Shown here piece after piece: positions 1 to 10,227 of a stretch of DNA of 64,000 nt. The notes beneath the pieces were generated by a model, which was not told the DNA's origin, ran no database searches, and saw nothing but the letters and a program-made list of their open reading frames with translations. The position numbers and the translations under genes are program-made. Each line of letters opens with the position of its first letter. Position 1 is the stretch's first letter. This stretch comes from Acridotheres tristis. Its lineage: Eukaryota > Chordata > Aves > Passeriformes > Sturnidae. Where the stretch lies: positions 1,550,001-1,614,000 of the forward strand of contig CM072898.1 of NCBI GenBank assembly GCA_037013685.1, in the 5' to 3' direction.

Positions 1-749
1 TAGTTTCCCATGCAAATATTTCAATAGAGAATGTAAACCTTGTCGGGTTCCCAACTACACAGGCAAAACAAGGAATCCTTCATCTAAATAGGTGACCATC
101 CAAAAGGTCAGGGTGAATTACACTTGAATTACCTGACTTTTCACTTAAGCTCAGGTGCCAAGGTTGCCAGTGGAGTTGAAAATGCATTTTCTCATCACAG
201 GTTTCTAGCAGGCCAGCTAGTCCAATCTTTGTGAAATGGGAACTTGAATATATTTATTTTTTTAGGCACATACAAAATAAAAACGTGTATCCATGTGTAG
301 ATCTGGGAGTATATTCTAACTTCCCAAACAGGCTGCTAGGGGTTTGCTGAACAGATTGCTAACAGAAATTTGTCAATACAAATGCATTTGTACATCAGTT
401 GAAAAGATCAATATGGTACTTACCAAGCTCTTCCTCAGTTCCAGAGCAAACATTTGCATTATTTAAGGTGTTGCACCATTCTGGGGATGGAAAAAGGTTT
501 AAAAATATGCTTCATGTTTGCATTCCTTGTGTATAGAGGCTCTATTCTCATTTTTGGTTTGTTTATTTAATCAGTCATTGCTCATTTTTCAAGCTACTTT
601 TGGACTGGAAAGTTGTCTCATTTGGCCCCTTTTGAGCTGGTGTTATTTCTGGCTCTGGGTAAATTGCACATTTCCACCATGAAAGCAGAAATTCTGCACG
701 GGAGGCTCAGAGGAGTTGTCAGAACCATCAGCACATCCCTGGGAACGTC
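1..749. other. Non-coding, no feature recognised
   Basis: AT-rich single-copy-looking sequence. No open frame here has recognisable protein similarity, and no repeat ends are visible until the LTR at 750. A poly-C run near 847 belongs to that LTR. Confidence 0.5.
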
Positions 750-1445
750 TGACACTTGAACTGCCAGGATCTGGGTTCTAACAAATGCAGTTTTGTTGTA
801 TTGCGTTATTTTATTGTTATTAGATGGTTTGTTCCATTGTTTGTACCCCCCCCCGTTATAATTCAGTTGCCCTAATTCCTGCCTTCCCTTGATCAATCTA
901 CCCAAGTCCCAAGCCACCTTCCAGAACCTTCCCTGTCCCTCACTCTAGTCCCTGCCCCAAAGACTGTCAATCCCTCCTAGCCCCCCCTATCCTTCTAGTA
1001 TCTTCTGTATCAGTCATCCCCTTCTTAGCATATGATTTGATGTTACATGTATTTCCCCGCCTATGTTTCCCCCTATTCGTTGTATGTATAATCAGCCCTG
1101 CCTTATGTTACACCCCAAACTGTAGCAATTGGTGCTGTATTGTACCCTCCCTTGGGGGAGGGCCCCTATTTAAGTTGCTGTACACCTGTGTTCCCTGCCT
1201 TCTGCGGTTCCCTTCCCCCGATCCCGGTTGTCCTGTCTCCCTCAATAAATCCCGCTTCCCCGGAACCTCAGAAGGACTCTGTCTCGATCCTTTGCTCCTC
1301 CCCGGACACGTGTACGGCCGTGAGGGTTCAGAGCCCTTCCCACATTCCGGGTTCCCCTGAATCCTGGAAGTGGGCCACTCTCGGCGCTGCTCTCGCCTCC
1401 AGGAGCCAGCTGGGCGAGTCGGAGCGGGGTGGAGAAGGCGGGGCA
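750..1445 (+). mobile_element. Solo LTR of an endogenous retrovirus (696 bp)
   Basis: The segment starts TGACACTTG and ends GGGGCA. It is flanked by a perfect 4-bp direct repeat CGTC (746-749 and 1446-1449). It has the layout of an LTR read on the plus strand: a TATA-like box CTATTTAAG near 1168, a poly(A) signal AATAAA at 1244-1249, and about 195 bp of GC-rich R/U5 sequence after it. No gag, pol or env remnant is next to it, so it is a solo LTR. The end call rests on the short flanking repeat and TG...CA rule; a 4-bp duplication is usual for gammaretrovirus-like (class I) elements. The retroviral nature is more certain than the exact 5' end. Confidence 0.68.
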
Positions 1446-1449
1446 CGTC

Positions 1450-3600
1450 ACAGTCTCAGCTCCCCTCAGTACTCACTGCCTGAATGCTGAGGTAATTCTG
1501 ACAGAATTTGCTTTCTGGACTGCTAAAAATAGGAAGTTCACCTTCATGGCTCCAGTGGAATGCTCTGCAGCTCTTGTTCCATCTGAGTAAAGAGCACCTG
1601 GCTGCCCAAAGCAAATGCCTCAGGGCTAATCAGTGTGCTTTAATTAATTATATAATATCATCAGAATTACCAGCTGAGGCCCTCTAGTTCAATTGGTCAC
1701 ATTTTGTGTAGCAAGGCTCTTGTTTTGGGAATGACAGAGACCCGACTTGCTTCTCTCCTGCCATGAACCTCTTACCTCTCACTCAGGCTCCTCTGATCTT
1801 TCATGCCAAACTAGAGTTGTTGCCTGTTTGCTTAACCCAAGCTGTGCATTTTAATAATAAAGCCTATTTTATAACGTGAATTTCACAACTATTTACCACC
1901 CTGAGAGGATACTTCTGAAATGGCAGCAGGTTTGCTTAGATTCTCATTAAACAAAACAGTATTCTCCAAAAGGCTCCATCTAAAATGTGTGCCAAGTATT
2001 CATAAGAAACTTGGTTCATTTGTAAGGATTCCCATTGTAAGGGAATGAACACTCATAAGAAAAAGGGAATACTTGAATATCTCTTGGGGGAAGTTTTATC
2101 CAACTGCATCAAAACTCTTGGTCAAGTACATTAGAGATGATTTTGCTGGGAAATACATAATTTTCCTGCAAGAAAATGTAAAACAAACTGTACTACACCT
2201 GATTAGCTTCCTTAACCACCTGACACAGCATGTTCAGAATCCTGTGCCATGGAAAGATATCAGTATTTTCTCCTTTCTCCTGAGCACTTCACTCAGACTT
2301 GGCAGAAGTAAATGCTAGAAAAAAAGATAAAACTGCCTTTAACTCATTAGGTTCCTTTTTCTGAGTGAGGATCCCTGGATAAAAAGAGGGGGTGTCCCTC
2401 TTGCTCTGAATGCTTTGCATTTAAGTTAAGCTTTAAGTTAAGCCTGGTCCTTTTCTCAGTAAGCAAGATGAAAATTTAATCAAAGTTTCCCTTCAAACTT
2501 CTGTCTGCTTTTCTGCTTTGTAGAACTTTTTAATTCAAGGTGTTAGTTCCTCCCATCCCCAGAAAAGCTCACTAGATTAACTTAAAGGAGTTCCTACCTA
2601 GTAGCTTATTTTCAGCATTTTTTAATCTGGAAACCTCTTGGGACAGAGCAGCCCCTCAAGCTTCCACGGGTTTATAAAATTAGCTTCCAAAATATTTCTA
2701 CCTGATTTCAGTAATCTTTTTTTTTTTCTAGATGGGATTTTTGGTTCCCAAAGTGATTGAAAACTCTTCATTTCCCTTTCTATGATTTTTGTGTTTTTCA
2801 GTTTGATTTCTGTGCAGAGTTCAGTACCAAGCCTAAACAGAAAGTACTGGTGCACTTCCACTGTCTCCCTGCCCAATCAGATGCTGCATTTTAGTTGTAT
2901 TTCCAGTTAAGACTTACTAAAAAATTGGTTCAGATATACAGGTATTGAATTTAGTTATTTTACAAGTTTAAAACTCTGAAATCAGCCTCAATTCTAAGAA
3001 AGCTTTTCCCCCTTTATTACAAGACAAGGGAAATTCCCTCATACGAAGTTCCCTTCATTGTTACAAAGGTACAAAACCACTCTTCTAAACCATCCAGGAT
3101 AGGTATTTATTTCTTATGAATTATAAATGAGAAGTCTTCATGCTCAAAAGCAATCTCAGCTGGCTGCCTGGATTTCAGTTTCCAAGGAGCATCGTTCAAG
3201 TGTGAGCCCAGCTCAAAGGAGCTGAACTTTCATTCTACTGACCCAAAGTGCCTCTGTAAGCACAGGCTGCAATTATTGAAAGTCATTCCCTTCAGGCAGT
3301 AAAAATAACTTTTCTGTTGAGAATTTAGAGAAATTTCTACGGAAACTTGTTGATCATGCTCAACTTTAGGATTAGATAAAGAGAAGATGTTTAACTGCTA
3401 CCAGGGACAAAATGAGTGTGTGAATTCCTGCTTGCTTGACTCCAGAGAGTTCTCACTGTGCAAGTCCCTCTTTCATTGGGAATATGTGCTTGCTGGTTTC
3501 TGGCACAGAAACCTTGGCTCTGAATAGTAATTCAATGTATTTCCTAGCCTGGACTAGTGAGGCAGAATGTTCTTCTGTGATTAAGAAGTTGTAGGTGCCA
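1450..3600. other. Non-coding, no feature recognised
   Basis: AT-rich intergenic sequence. The longest open frames (60-85 codons) have no family resemblance and no coding-like composition. No repeat family was recognised by eye. Confidence 0.5.
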
Positions 3601-3604
3601 GTAA

Positions 3605-3647
3605 TTTTTTTTTTATTTTATTTTATTTTTATTTTTAAATTTTTTTT
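3605..3647. repeat. T-rich low-complexity tract (TTTTA)n
   Basis: An interrupted run of T and TTTTA units, about 43 bp long. Confidence 0.8.
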
Positions 3648-3697
3648 AGTGGATACAAGAGGAAGGGATTGACACGTACAAAATACAAGGAAACAAA

Positions 3698-3806
3698 ACA
3701 ATTCACAGAACCAAAGAACCAGCTGGGCTGGGAGGGACCCACAAGGACCATGGAGGGCAGCTCCTGGCCCTGCACAGGGCACCCCAAGGGTCACACCCTG
3801 GGTTGG
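3698..3806 (-). mobile_element. CR1 LINE fragment, 3' portion
   Basis: The plus strand shows a degraded form of the CR1 antisense 3' tail: repeated cagaaccaaagaacc, then gctgggagggaccc, a block with the usual 'aggaccat' phrase, and a 'cctggccctgcacagg' block known from CR1 copies. The element is therefore in minus orientation, truncated and old. No intact reverse transcriptase sequence remains. Confidence 0.6.
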
Positions 3807-5331
3807 TTACAGTGCAAGGGAACAGGAAGACTGGCACAGAAACCACTTCAGCTCTTCTCTTCATGACACCTGTGTGTAAGACTCTCTGGTTGTTATCCTC
3901 AAGGAACTGGGATGGTTTCTGCTGGCTCAGGAACCTCTCCCCTTTGAAAAGCTGAGTTCCTATGCATGTAGCTGAAAATTCCACTTTCCATACACTGGAG
4001 CTTGTTAAGAGGTACATGCTAGAGCTGTTTCAGAAAGAGGTACACTTAGTTTCCCCACCAAAACACAACTTTTCCTCACATCCAGAGATCCCAGGGATCT
4101 TTGGCAGCTGCCATGTGAATAACCACCAAAGCCCCATGTTCTTAAAAGCACAATTCTGGGGTTTGGAGGAGAATTTCTCCCTTCTCCTCACTCAGGTGTG
4201 CAGACACAGATAAAGAGCTGTGAAGTGACTGATTTGGTTTGTCCTGAGAAGTCACCATCCCTCAGCTGACCTGCACCGTGGCTACCCTAAACCACCCCTG
4301 CAAAGGGGACAATGTAAGTTTAACCTGGCTGGCTTTTCTCTGCAGTCAGGACACACAAAAATGTGTTTGTGTTGTTCCAGGTGACAGGAGGAGGCTTTGG
4401 AGACAAAGCAGGAACAAACCTGCCTGGCTTCAGTTACAGAAGATATTCCTTGGCCACTTGAACCTTTGGATTAGTACAAGAGCTAAGTAAATTCACATTT
4501 TTATGTTTTTAGTGATTTCTAGCTGATGCCTTAGAGCTGTGGAGAACAATGTAGAACAACAGTGCTTCTTACTGAATTCCCTTACTGAAGGATGGGATAA
4601 AAAATGAGTGCTGATGCTGCTGCTTTAATATCTGATGATGCTTATCCATTGCCTGGCACTCCATGAGTACAGTTTAGGAGTAACCAGGGAGATATTTAGT
4701 GAACAGTTTAGCTTACAGATCACTTTGCTTATCAGATAAAACCAACGGGTCATTTCACTGCAATATTGAGTAAACCTAATTGGATTTATACGGTTTGTAA
4801 ACCAATAAATCTCATAAGTGCTAATCACCAGTTCTGTTGATTTCCTTTGTAGTCCATAAATTTACAAAGTTGCTACAAAGCTTCCAGACAAATCTGTAGC
4901 TCTCCAGTGTAGCTCTTTATTAAAGGAAATATCCTTATTTACCACTTGCACTGGACTATGGAGATAGGGGACAGACGAGTATTTTCTGATAACCAGGAGC
5001 AAGAAGCATGGGTTGGAAAGAGACAATCCTGTTTGAAGAGACAGGGCTGAGAAGCTGTTTAGCTGGAATGGGTGTTTAAAAGCACAGCCTGTTGTGCTGT
5101 GGCCAAACACAGGTACACTCATGGTACACCAGTGTGATCAGGGTGTTCTGAGGTACTGCCACACACAGCAATGCCCCTCAGGGCCATTTTCTAATGGTAG
5201 GTACCTCATGTGGGAAAAAGGGGAACAAATTCTGCCTAATTAGGCTGCCATGGAGACCACACTAACTTCTCCTTTGATCCTGTCTTGAGCAAATACACTG
5301 CATAGGGAGAGCACAAGATCAAATTGGCTCT
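3807..5331. other. Non-coding, no feature recognised
   Basis: Intergenic sequence without recognisable exons or repeats. Open frames of up to 104 codons are present but match no family I know. Confidence 0.5.
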
Positions 5332-6168
5332 TTGCATCCAGCTCTGGGGACCCCAAGATAAGGATGTGGAGCTGCTGGAGCAGATCCAGAGCGATGCCTT
5401 GAGGAGCTGGAGCAGAGGCTACACACAGAGTTAAGGAGAATAAAATGGGTGTTTATTGTGAGGCCTACAAAGCCACACCCCAGCAATGTCAGTGCACAGT
5501 GGTGGCCCCTGCCTGGATGGCTCCAAGATGGAAGGAAAGGAGGAGGTTGGTCACAAAATCTCACACTTTTATAGGTTCTGGTTAATTTGCATGAACCCAC
5601 CCTCCACCTTTCCACGTAGTTTGTGCTTAGGGCCTGAGGTTTGGAGAAATTGTCCTTGAGTTCTTAACTGGAATAGGACTGTTTTGTCTTCATCACTCTA
5701 GCACATCAGAAAAGCACATCCAAGGAGAATAGGAAAACTTAAAACTAAAGGCATCAAGAGGAGGCCAAAGGATGCTCTGAGGGCTGGAGCCCCTCTGCTC
5801 TGGAGCCAGGCTGGCAGAGCTGGGGGTGCTCACCTGGAGAGGAGAAGCTCCAGGGAGAGCTCAGAGCCCCTGGCAGGGCCTGAAGGGGCTCCAGGAGAGC
5901 TGGAGAGGGACTGGGGACAAGGGGGGGAATGGCTTTAAACTGAAAGAGGGTGGATTTGTAACAGGTTTGAGGAAGGAATTGTTCCCTGGCAGGGTGGGCA
6001 GGCCCTGGCACAGGGTGCCCAGAGCAGCTGTGGCTGCCCCTGGATCCCTGGCAGTGCCCAAGGCCAGGTTGGACATTGGGACAGTGGGAGGTGTCCCTGC
6101 CATGGCTGGGGTGGGATGGGATGAGCTTTAAGGTTTCTTCCAACCCAAACCATCCTGTAATTCCACAC
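5332..6168 (+). mobile_element. CR1 LINE, 5'-truncated, split by an LTR
   Basis: Typical CR1 3' end. It opens inside the last part of ORF2 with 'catccagctctggggacccc' at 5334 and continues after the inserted LTR at 5761 with 'gaggccaaaggatgctc'. It then runs through 'aatggctttaaactgaaaga', 'ggtgcccagagcagctgtgg' and 'ccaaggccaggttggacatt', and ends at 'ccaacccaaaccatcctg' near 6155. Removing 5392-5756 plus one AGAG copy restores the expected CR1 phrase. The reverse transcriptase is missing because of 5' truncation, as is usual for CR1. Antisense open frames here (up to 140 codons) are repeat shadows. Confidence 0.93.
5392..5756 (-). mobile_element. Solo LTR (365 bp) inserted in CR1
   Basis: The ends form an inverted repeat: gatgcctt at the left, aaggcatc at the right, giving TGATGCC at the LTR 5' end; the left-end TG is mutated to CG. 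The insert is flanked by a 4-bp duplication AGAG (5388-5391 and 5757-5760). Read on the minus strand it has a TATA box CTATAAAAG near 5567-5575 and a poly(A) signal AATAAA near 5454-5459, then a short R/U5. This orientation is antisense to the host CR1. No internal retroviral genes are present, so this is a solo LTR left by recombination. It must be younger than the CR1 copy it interrupts. Confidence 0.85.
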
Positions 6169-6169
6169 G

Positions 6170-9019
6170 GAAGCACTTTCTTCTCTGAAAACCTGGAAAT
6201 TAAACTCCAGTTCTGTAGTAAGACTGAGGTGGAGCTGTAGCTCTTAAGGCGGTCCCACTTGATAAAGTCTTAATGCTAATAATTACTGATATTCACCCAA
6301 ACTTTCTAGCTCTTTTTGGTCATTACTAACATGCAGCAAGATAGTTATTTATACCTCCTTTGCTGATTTTGGAACAGAGTGGAAGAAAATATGTGCAAGT
6401 GTTTCTGAATATTCTCAGAGTAGAAATCCCCAGCTGGCAGCTAAATTCACCTTTGATTTTTTTGCTTTTTTTTTTCACAGATGAGCAGCATAGCCAAGCA
6501 CAAGTGAAGATGTGAGCACAGGGCCCTGTTTGGTGTGGACTCAGCAGTGAAACCCTATCTTAAAGGTCTAATCCCACCTAAAAGATTTTGCTTCTCTCCA
6601 CAGCTGTAGATGGATCAAACTCTAAGGGACAGGTAAAGGCAAGGTCAAGCTGCACCCTAGTGCGAGGAGGAGGAGGAGGAAGAGGAGGAGAAAAGGAGAA
6701 GGAGGAGGAAAGGAGGAGAAGGAGGAAGCAGCTGCCATGTGGCTGAGTGTCACACCAGGTGCTGTGGGTGTACCCCTTTCTTTTGAGGAGAGCAGAGGCT
6801 TCTCAGTGCTCTTAACAGACCTTTATTCACAAGTTAGGAGTTTATCTCCAGTCTTCTTGGGTTATTTTTGCTGGTGTTTCTTCACCCAGCCTCATTCCTT
6901 GCCAACTGTGTGGTTGGACACACAGGATGTCAGCTGTGAAAACCCCTGACCACTTCACTGCCCTCACCCACTGCCCCAGGGAGAATGGCAAAAATATTCC
7001 ATGTATTTTTAGCTGTGACCAGCAATGTGACAGGGAGAGATACAGCAAAGGAATTGCTGGTAAAGTTGCTTTAAAATAGTAAAGAACTTCTTCAGCATAA
7101 CAGCCTTTCATCCCCACTTAACACAGTCAGCTGTATAAACCAACATTTTTGAAGCAAGATCTTGGATTAGGCTCAAGTTTATATTGAGCAGCCAAGTTTC
7201 AGTTCTGAGAATGAAGGTTTAACCCTAATATGGGATACTACCAGACATTGTTAGAAGTGGGTGAATGACTTGAAACAATTAAATGGTGAATTTCAGTTCA
7301 TGTATTGCCTGCAAATGTCTGCACCTATAAAACTCATTGTCAGTCAAAAACGTTTGGCAAATATTTCACAGCAGGAAAAAATAGCTCTGTTACACTCCTC
7401 AAAACCTACAGGGAAATGATAAATAGATCTGTTCACTGCAATTTGAAGGACAAAAATAGTCTTTCAGAATTCAATCAGACCAAGTTATGCCAGAAGTTGA
7501 ATACTTAGCGATTTTACAAATGCAGATCAGTCTATCTGTGGGAGCTTGATCCAAAATACTCTAAACAAGGAATCCCTTTGTCTGTGTAGCACAGTGGTTC
7601 CTAATCCTTGAAATTTAAGGACTGAGCAGTAAGATTCAAAATTAGCTCTGTATATGGGCAATGTTTAAATTTATACTGGCTGACCCTAGGACAAGTTTAA
7701 TTGTTGTGTTCAGCTCACAGCTCGAGGCTGGAAGAAGTCTCCAGAGGGAATGGCATTGAGGTGAAGCTGTGTTTGTCACTCAGGGTGCCTGTGTGGGGTC
7801 CTTGTGCCATTGTCCATGAGCTCCATGAGCTCTGGTAGCTCTCAGTTGATCCTGGAGGCAGTACAGTTCTGATTTGGTAGAATATGCACATTCATATCTG
7901 CAGTTTTATTGCTCACAGAATTGGGATCAGGATCTTGCCTGCAGTACTGGGAGGCGTGTTTGGAACTGTCTGGTTTCTGTGGAAAAGCCCATTCAAGGAG
8001 ATTTTGTGCTGCCTTTCACAGTCCCTTTTTTTGCTAACACAAGAACCCATTATTAGATTTGTACAGTAAACTCACAAGCAGTTGTGTTGGGAAAATTGTG
8101 CACAAAATCGAGGGAACTCTGTAAACTAACACTGCTGCCAGGAGATAGGAACTGCACCTTCAGGATATACTGGGAGCAGGAGCAAAAATCTAATACAGCT
8201 CAAAATCATGTTGGATGCATGGATGAAGCAGCCTCACTTGAAAGTAGTTGCCTGAGCATAGCAGAGTATTTTTTTTTAATTTCTTTATTTCAGCATGGTT
8301 TCAGCACACTTTCAGCATTGCAAGCGTGACAGAATTGTGCCTCTGAATTGTTTATCACCACTTGTTTTAACAAGTCAATTATTGCTACATTTTCTTACTT
8401 TTAGTGCTGTCTTTTTAAAACAAGAACTGTAGGATAGTGATCTGATTTTACGTGACTGAGACACAGTAGAATAGCAGAGCATAAATATTAAATGTTTCCA
8501 TTTATCTTTTCAGAGTGTTCACACTTAGATTGTTCCACTTAACAACCCCTAAAATAGCCACTCCAAATGACTCCCTTCCAAGCAAAGAAGAAATGCATGC
8601 AAATGAATCACTGTGGCAATTTTTATAACAAACATTAAAACATTAAAGGGAGTGTAGAATGTTAACATATATTGAATCATGGGCCCTTAAGAGTGAGTGC
8701 CTACTGACCTTGTAAGAGATAATTGGGCTTTGAAACATCTTAGGGACTCAGCCAAAGCACGCTGCAGTGCATTAGCTATTAAAGATCCCAAGCTCATTAA
8801 ACAGGCAAATTGTGTATCAGACCATCGTGCAGCTTCATCGGTTTCCAGTTTATGTAGAACGTGGGATCAGGACCCCACTGCAAAGGAAATCTCATGGAAT
8901 GATGGAATTTCACGACAAACGTGATCCCCACAGCTACTGTGTCCTTACTTAGGATTAGGCCCTGAGTAATTACTGTTCAAGTTTTGTTCAAGTTTTGCAT
9001 TCACTTTGGTTTCCTTATC
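6170..9019. other. Non-coding; a purine tract is the only feature
   Basis: AT-rich intergenic sequence with the GGA tract at 6664-6729. No exon, RNA gene or transposon end was recognised. Confidence 0.5.
6664..6729. repeat. Polypurine (GGA/GGAGAA)n tract
   Basis: About 66 bp made only of G and A on the plus strand, in GGA, AGA and AAAGGA units. Such mirror-like purine runs can form triplex DNA; that is general knowledge and not shown here. Confidence 0.9.
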
Positions 9020-9159
9020 CATTGTGTCTTGAGTTGCAACACAGGATGTAACCAAAAGTATGAATTCTATCACCGTCTGTTAAAACCAGGTGGGGCAGTG
9101 TTCTTTATCTTCTCCACAACCCATCCTTCCTCCAGGACTATATCATCTGTTAATGGGCC

Positions 9160-9199
9160 ATTGAGTCCCACTGAATGGCTGATAAAATTACATCATCCT
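9160..9199 (+). repeat. Diverged direct repeat beside the nested LTR, copy 1
   Basis: The block from 'attgagtcccac' to 'acatcatc' recurs at 9701-9740 as 'attgactcccac' to 'acatcatc' with several substitutions. It is far longer than any target-site duplication, so it is probably an older tandem repeat within the ERVL LTR. Confidence 0.75.
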
Positions 9200-9201
9200 A
9201 G

Positions 9202-9698
9202 TGAGAGGAATGTTGAATTTGTCTTTACAAATGAGTTGTGGATCAGCCTATAGATAAGGCTAGCACTGAGAGATAAAAGAAACAATGGGATGGATTCCAC
9301 TGATTGATGAATGGAAAGAGATATTTGCCTTTACAAACAAACTGTAGGGCTGCTGATAAATGAAATTGAATATCAGAAGATGAAAGAAGCAACGGGGGGG
9401 AAACTATGAATTCTGTAAGAATTAAAAATTAAAAGGGAGGGTTATACATTAGAGGGGAATTTCAGGTATCAGGCATTCCGGAAAGTCTGTGCCTCTCAAG
9501 TACCTCAGCCAATGGGGAAAGAGAGAGGGAAATGGGGCCGGGAAAACAGGATAAAAGGAGGCTGCGTCCTCCAAAAATTTGAGAGATGCCAGGGGAATGT
9601 CCCATGGCCTCTCCCTTTATTCGAATAAAGCAAAAAGGACTCCTCTGTCTCCTTTTTGGACATAAACCTCTGGTGTTTGTGGATTAATTTTCCTGACA
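9202..9698 (+). mobile_element. Solo LTR, 497-bp family, copy B (nested)
   Basis: It runs from TGAGAGGAATG to TTCCTGACA, the same length as the copy at 46756-47252 and near-identical over the 3' half. The flanks are CTAG (9198-9201) and CTAT (9699-9702), a 4-bp duplication with one mismatch. It has a TATA-like box GATAAAAGG at 9550-9558 and AATAAA at 9624-9629, followed by about 70 bp of R/U5. It sits inside the ERVL-type LTR and is thus the younger of the two. The 63-codon antisense open frame in it recurs in the other copy and is not a gene. Confidence 0.88.
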
Positions 9699-10227
9699 CT
9701 ATTGACTCCCACTTAATGACTGATAAAATGACATCATCTCATTGGGAGATGCTCCAGCCAGGGGGAGGAGCCACCCATTTCCTACCTAGATAAAAACTGA
9801 GATCTGGAACATCAAGGCAGCCTTTTTCCACTGGATTCCAGAGGAAAATTGGACCTTCCCACATCATCGCTGGACCTTTGGAGGAAAACTGCACCCTTCT
9901 ACAGGAGCACTGCTTCAACTGAACCACATCTGTCACTGCAGGAGGACTGCAGCCACCATTTAATGGCACTGCTACCAACACCTGACTGATGGGGTGTCAG
10001 GTTGTATTCTGACTGTCTCAGTGGTTTTGGGTTTGTTCTTTGTAATACTGTATTTTTATTTTAATTTTCCTAGTACAGAACTGTTATTCCTATTCCCATA
10101 TCTTTGCCTGAGAGCCCCTTAATTTCAAAATTATAATAATTTAGAGGGAGGGGATTTACATTGTCCATTTCAAGAGAGGCTCCTGCCTTTCTTGGCAGAC
10201 ACCTGTCTTTCAAACCAAGATAAATTG

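Larger units (their letters stand above)
9025..10222 (+). mobile_element. ERVL-type LTR, interrupted by a younger LTR
   Basis: The element starts TGTCTTGAG and ends CAAGATA, a mutated CAAGACA, so its termini mirror each other. The flanks are CATTG (9020-9024) and AATTG (10223-10227), a 5-bp duplication with one mismatch, which fits ERVL integration. It has a TATA-like AGATAAAAAC near 9788 and U5 text ending in 'cttggcagacacctgtcttt' and 'caaacc', which I recognise from avian ERVL-like LTRs. Without the insert at 9202-9698 it is about 700 bp. A 40-bp stretch (9160-9199) is repeated with changes at 9701-9740, directly beyond the nested element. Confidence 0.8.

Noticed and set aside
5754..6176. 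140-codon minus-strand open frame, partly repeated at 44937-45245
   Set aside because: Both are antisense readings of the same CR1 3' region, which explains their similarity to one another.
9505..9699. 64-codon minus-strand open frame that recurs at 47059-47253
   Set aside because: It is the antisense of the shared 497-bp LTR, not a conserved gene.
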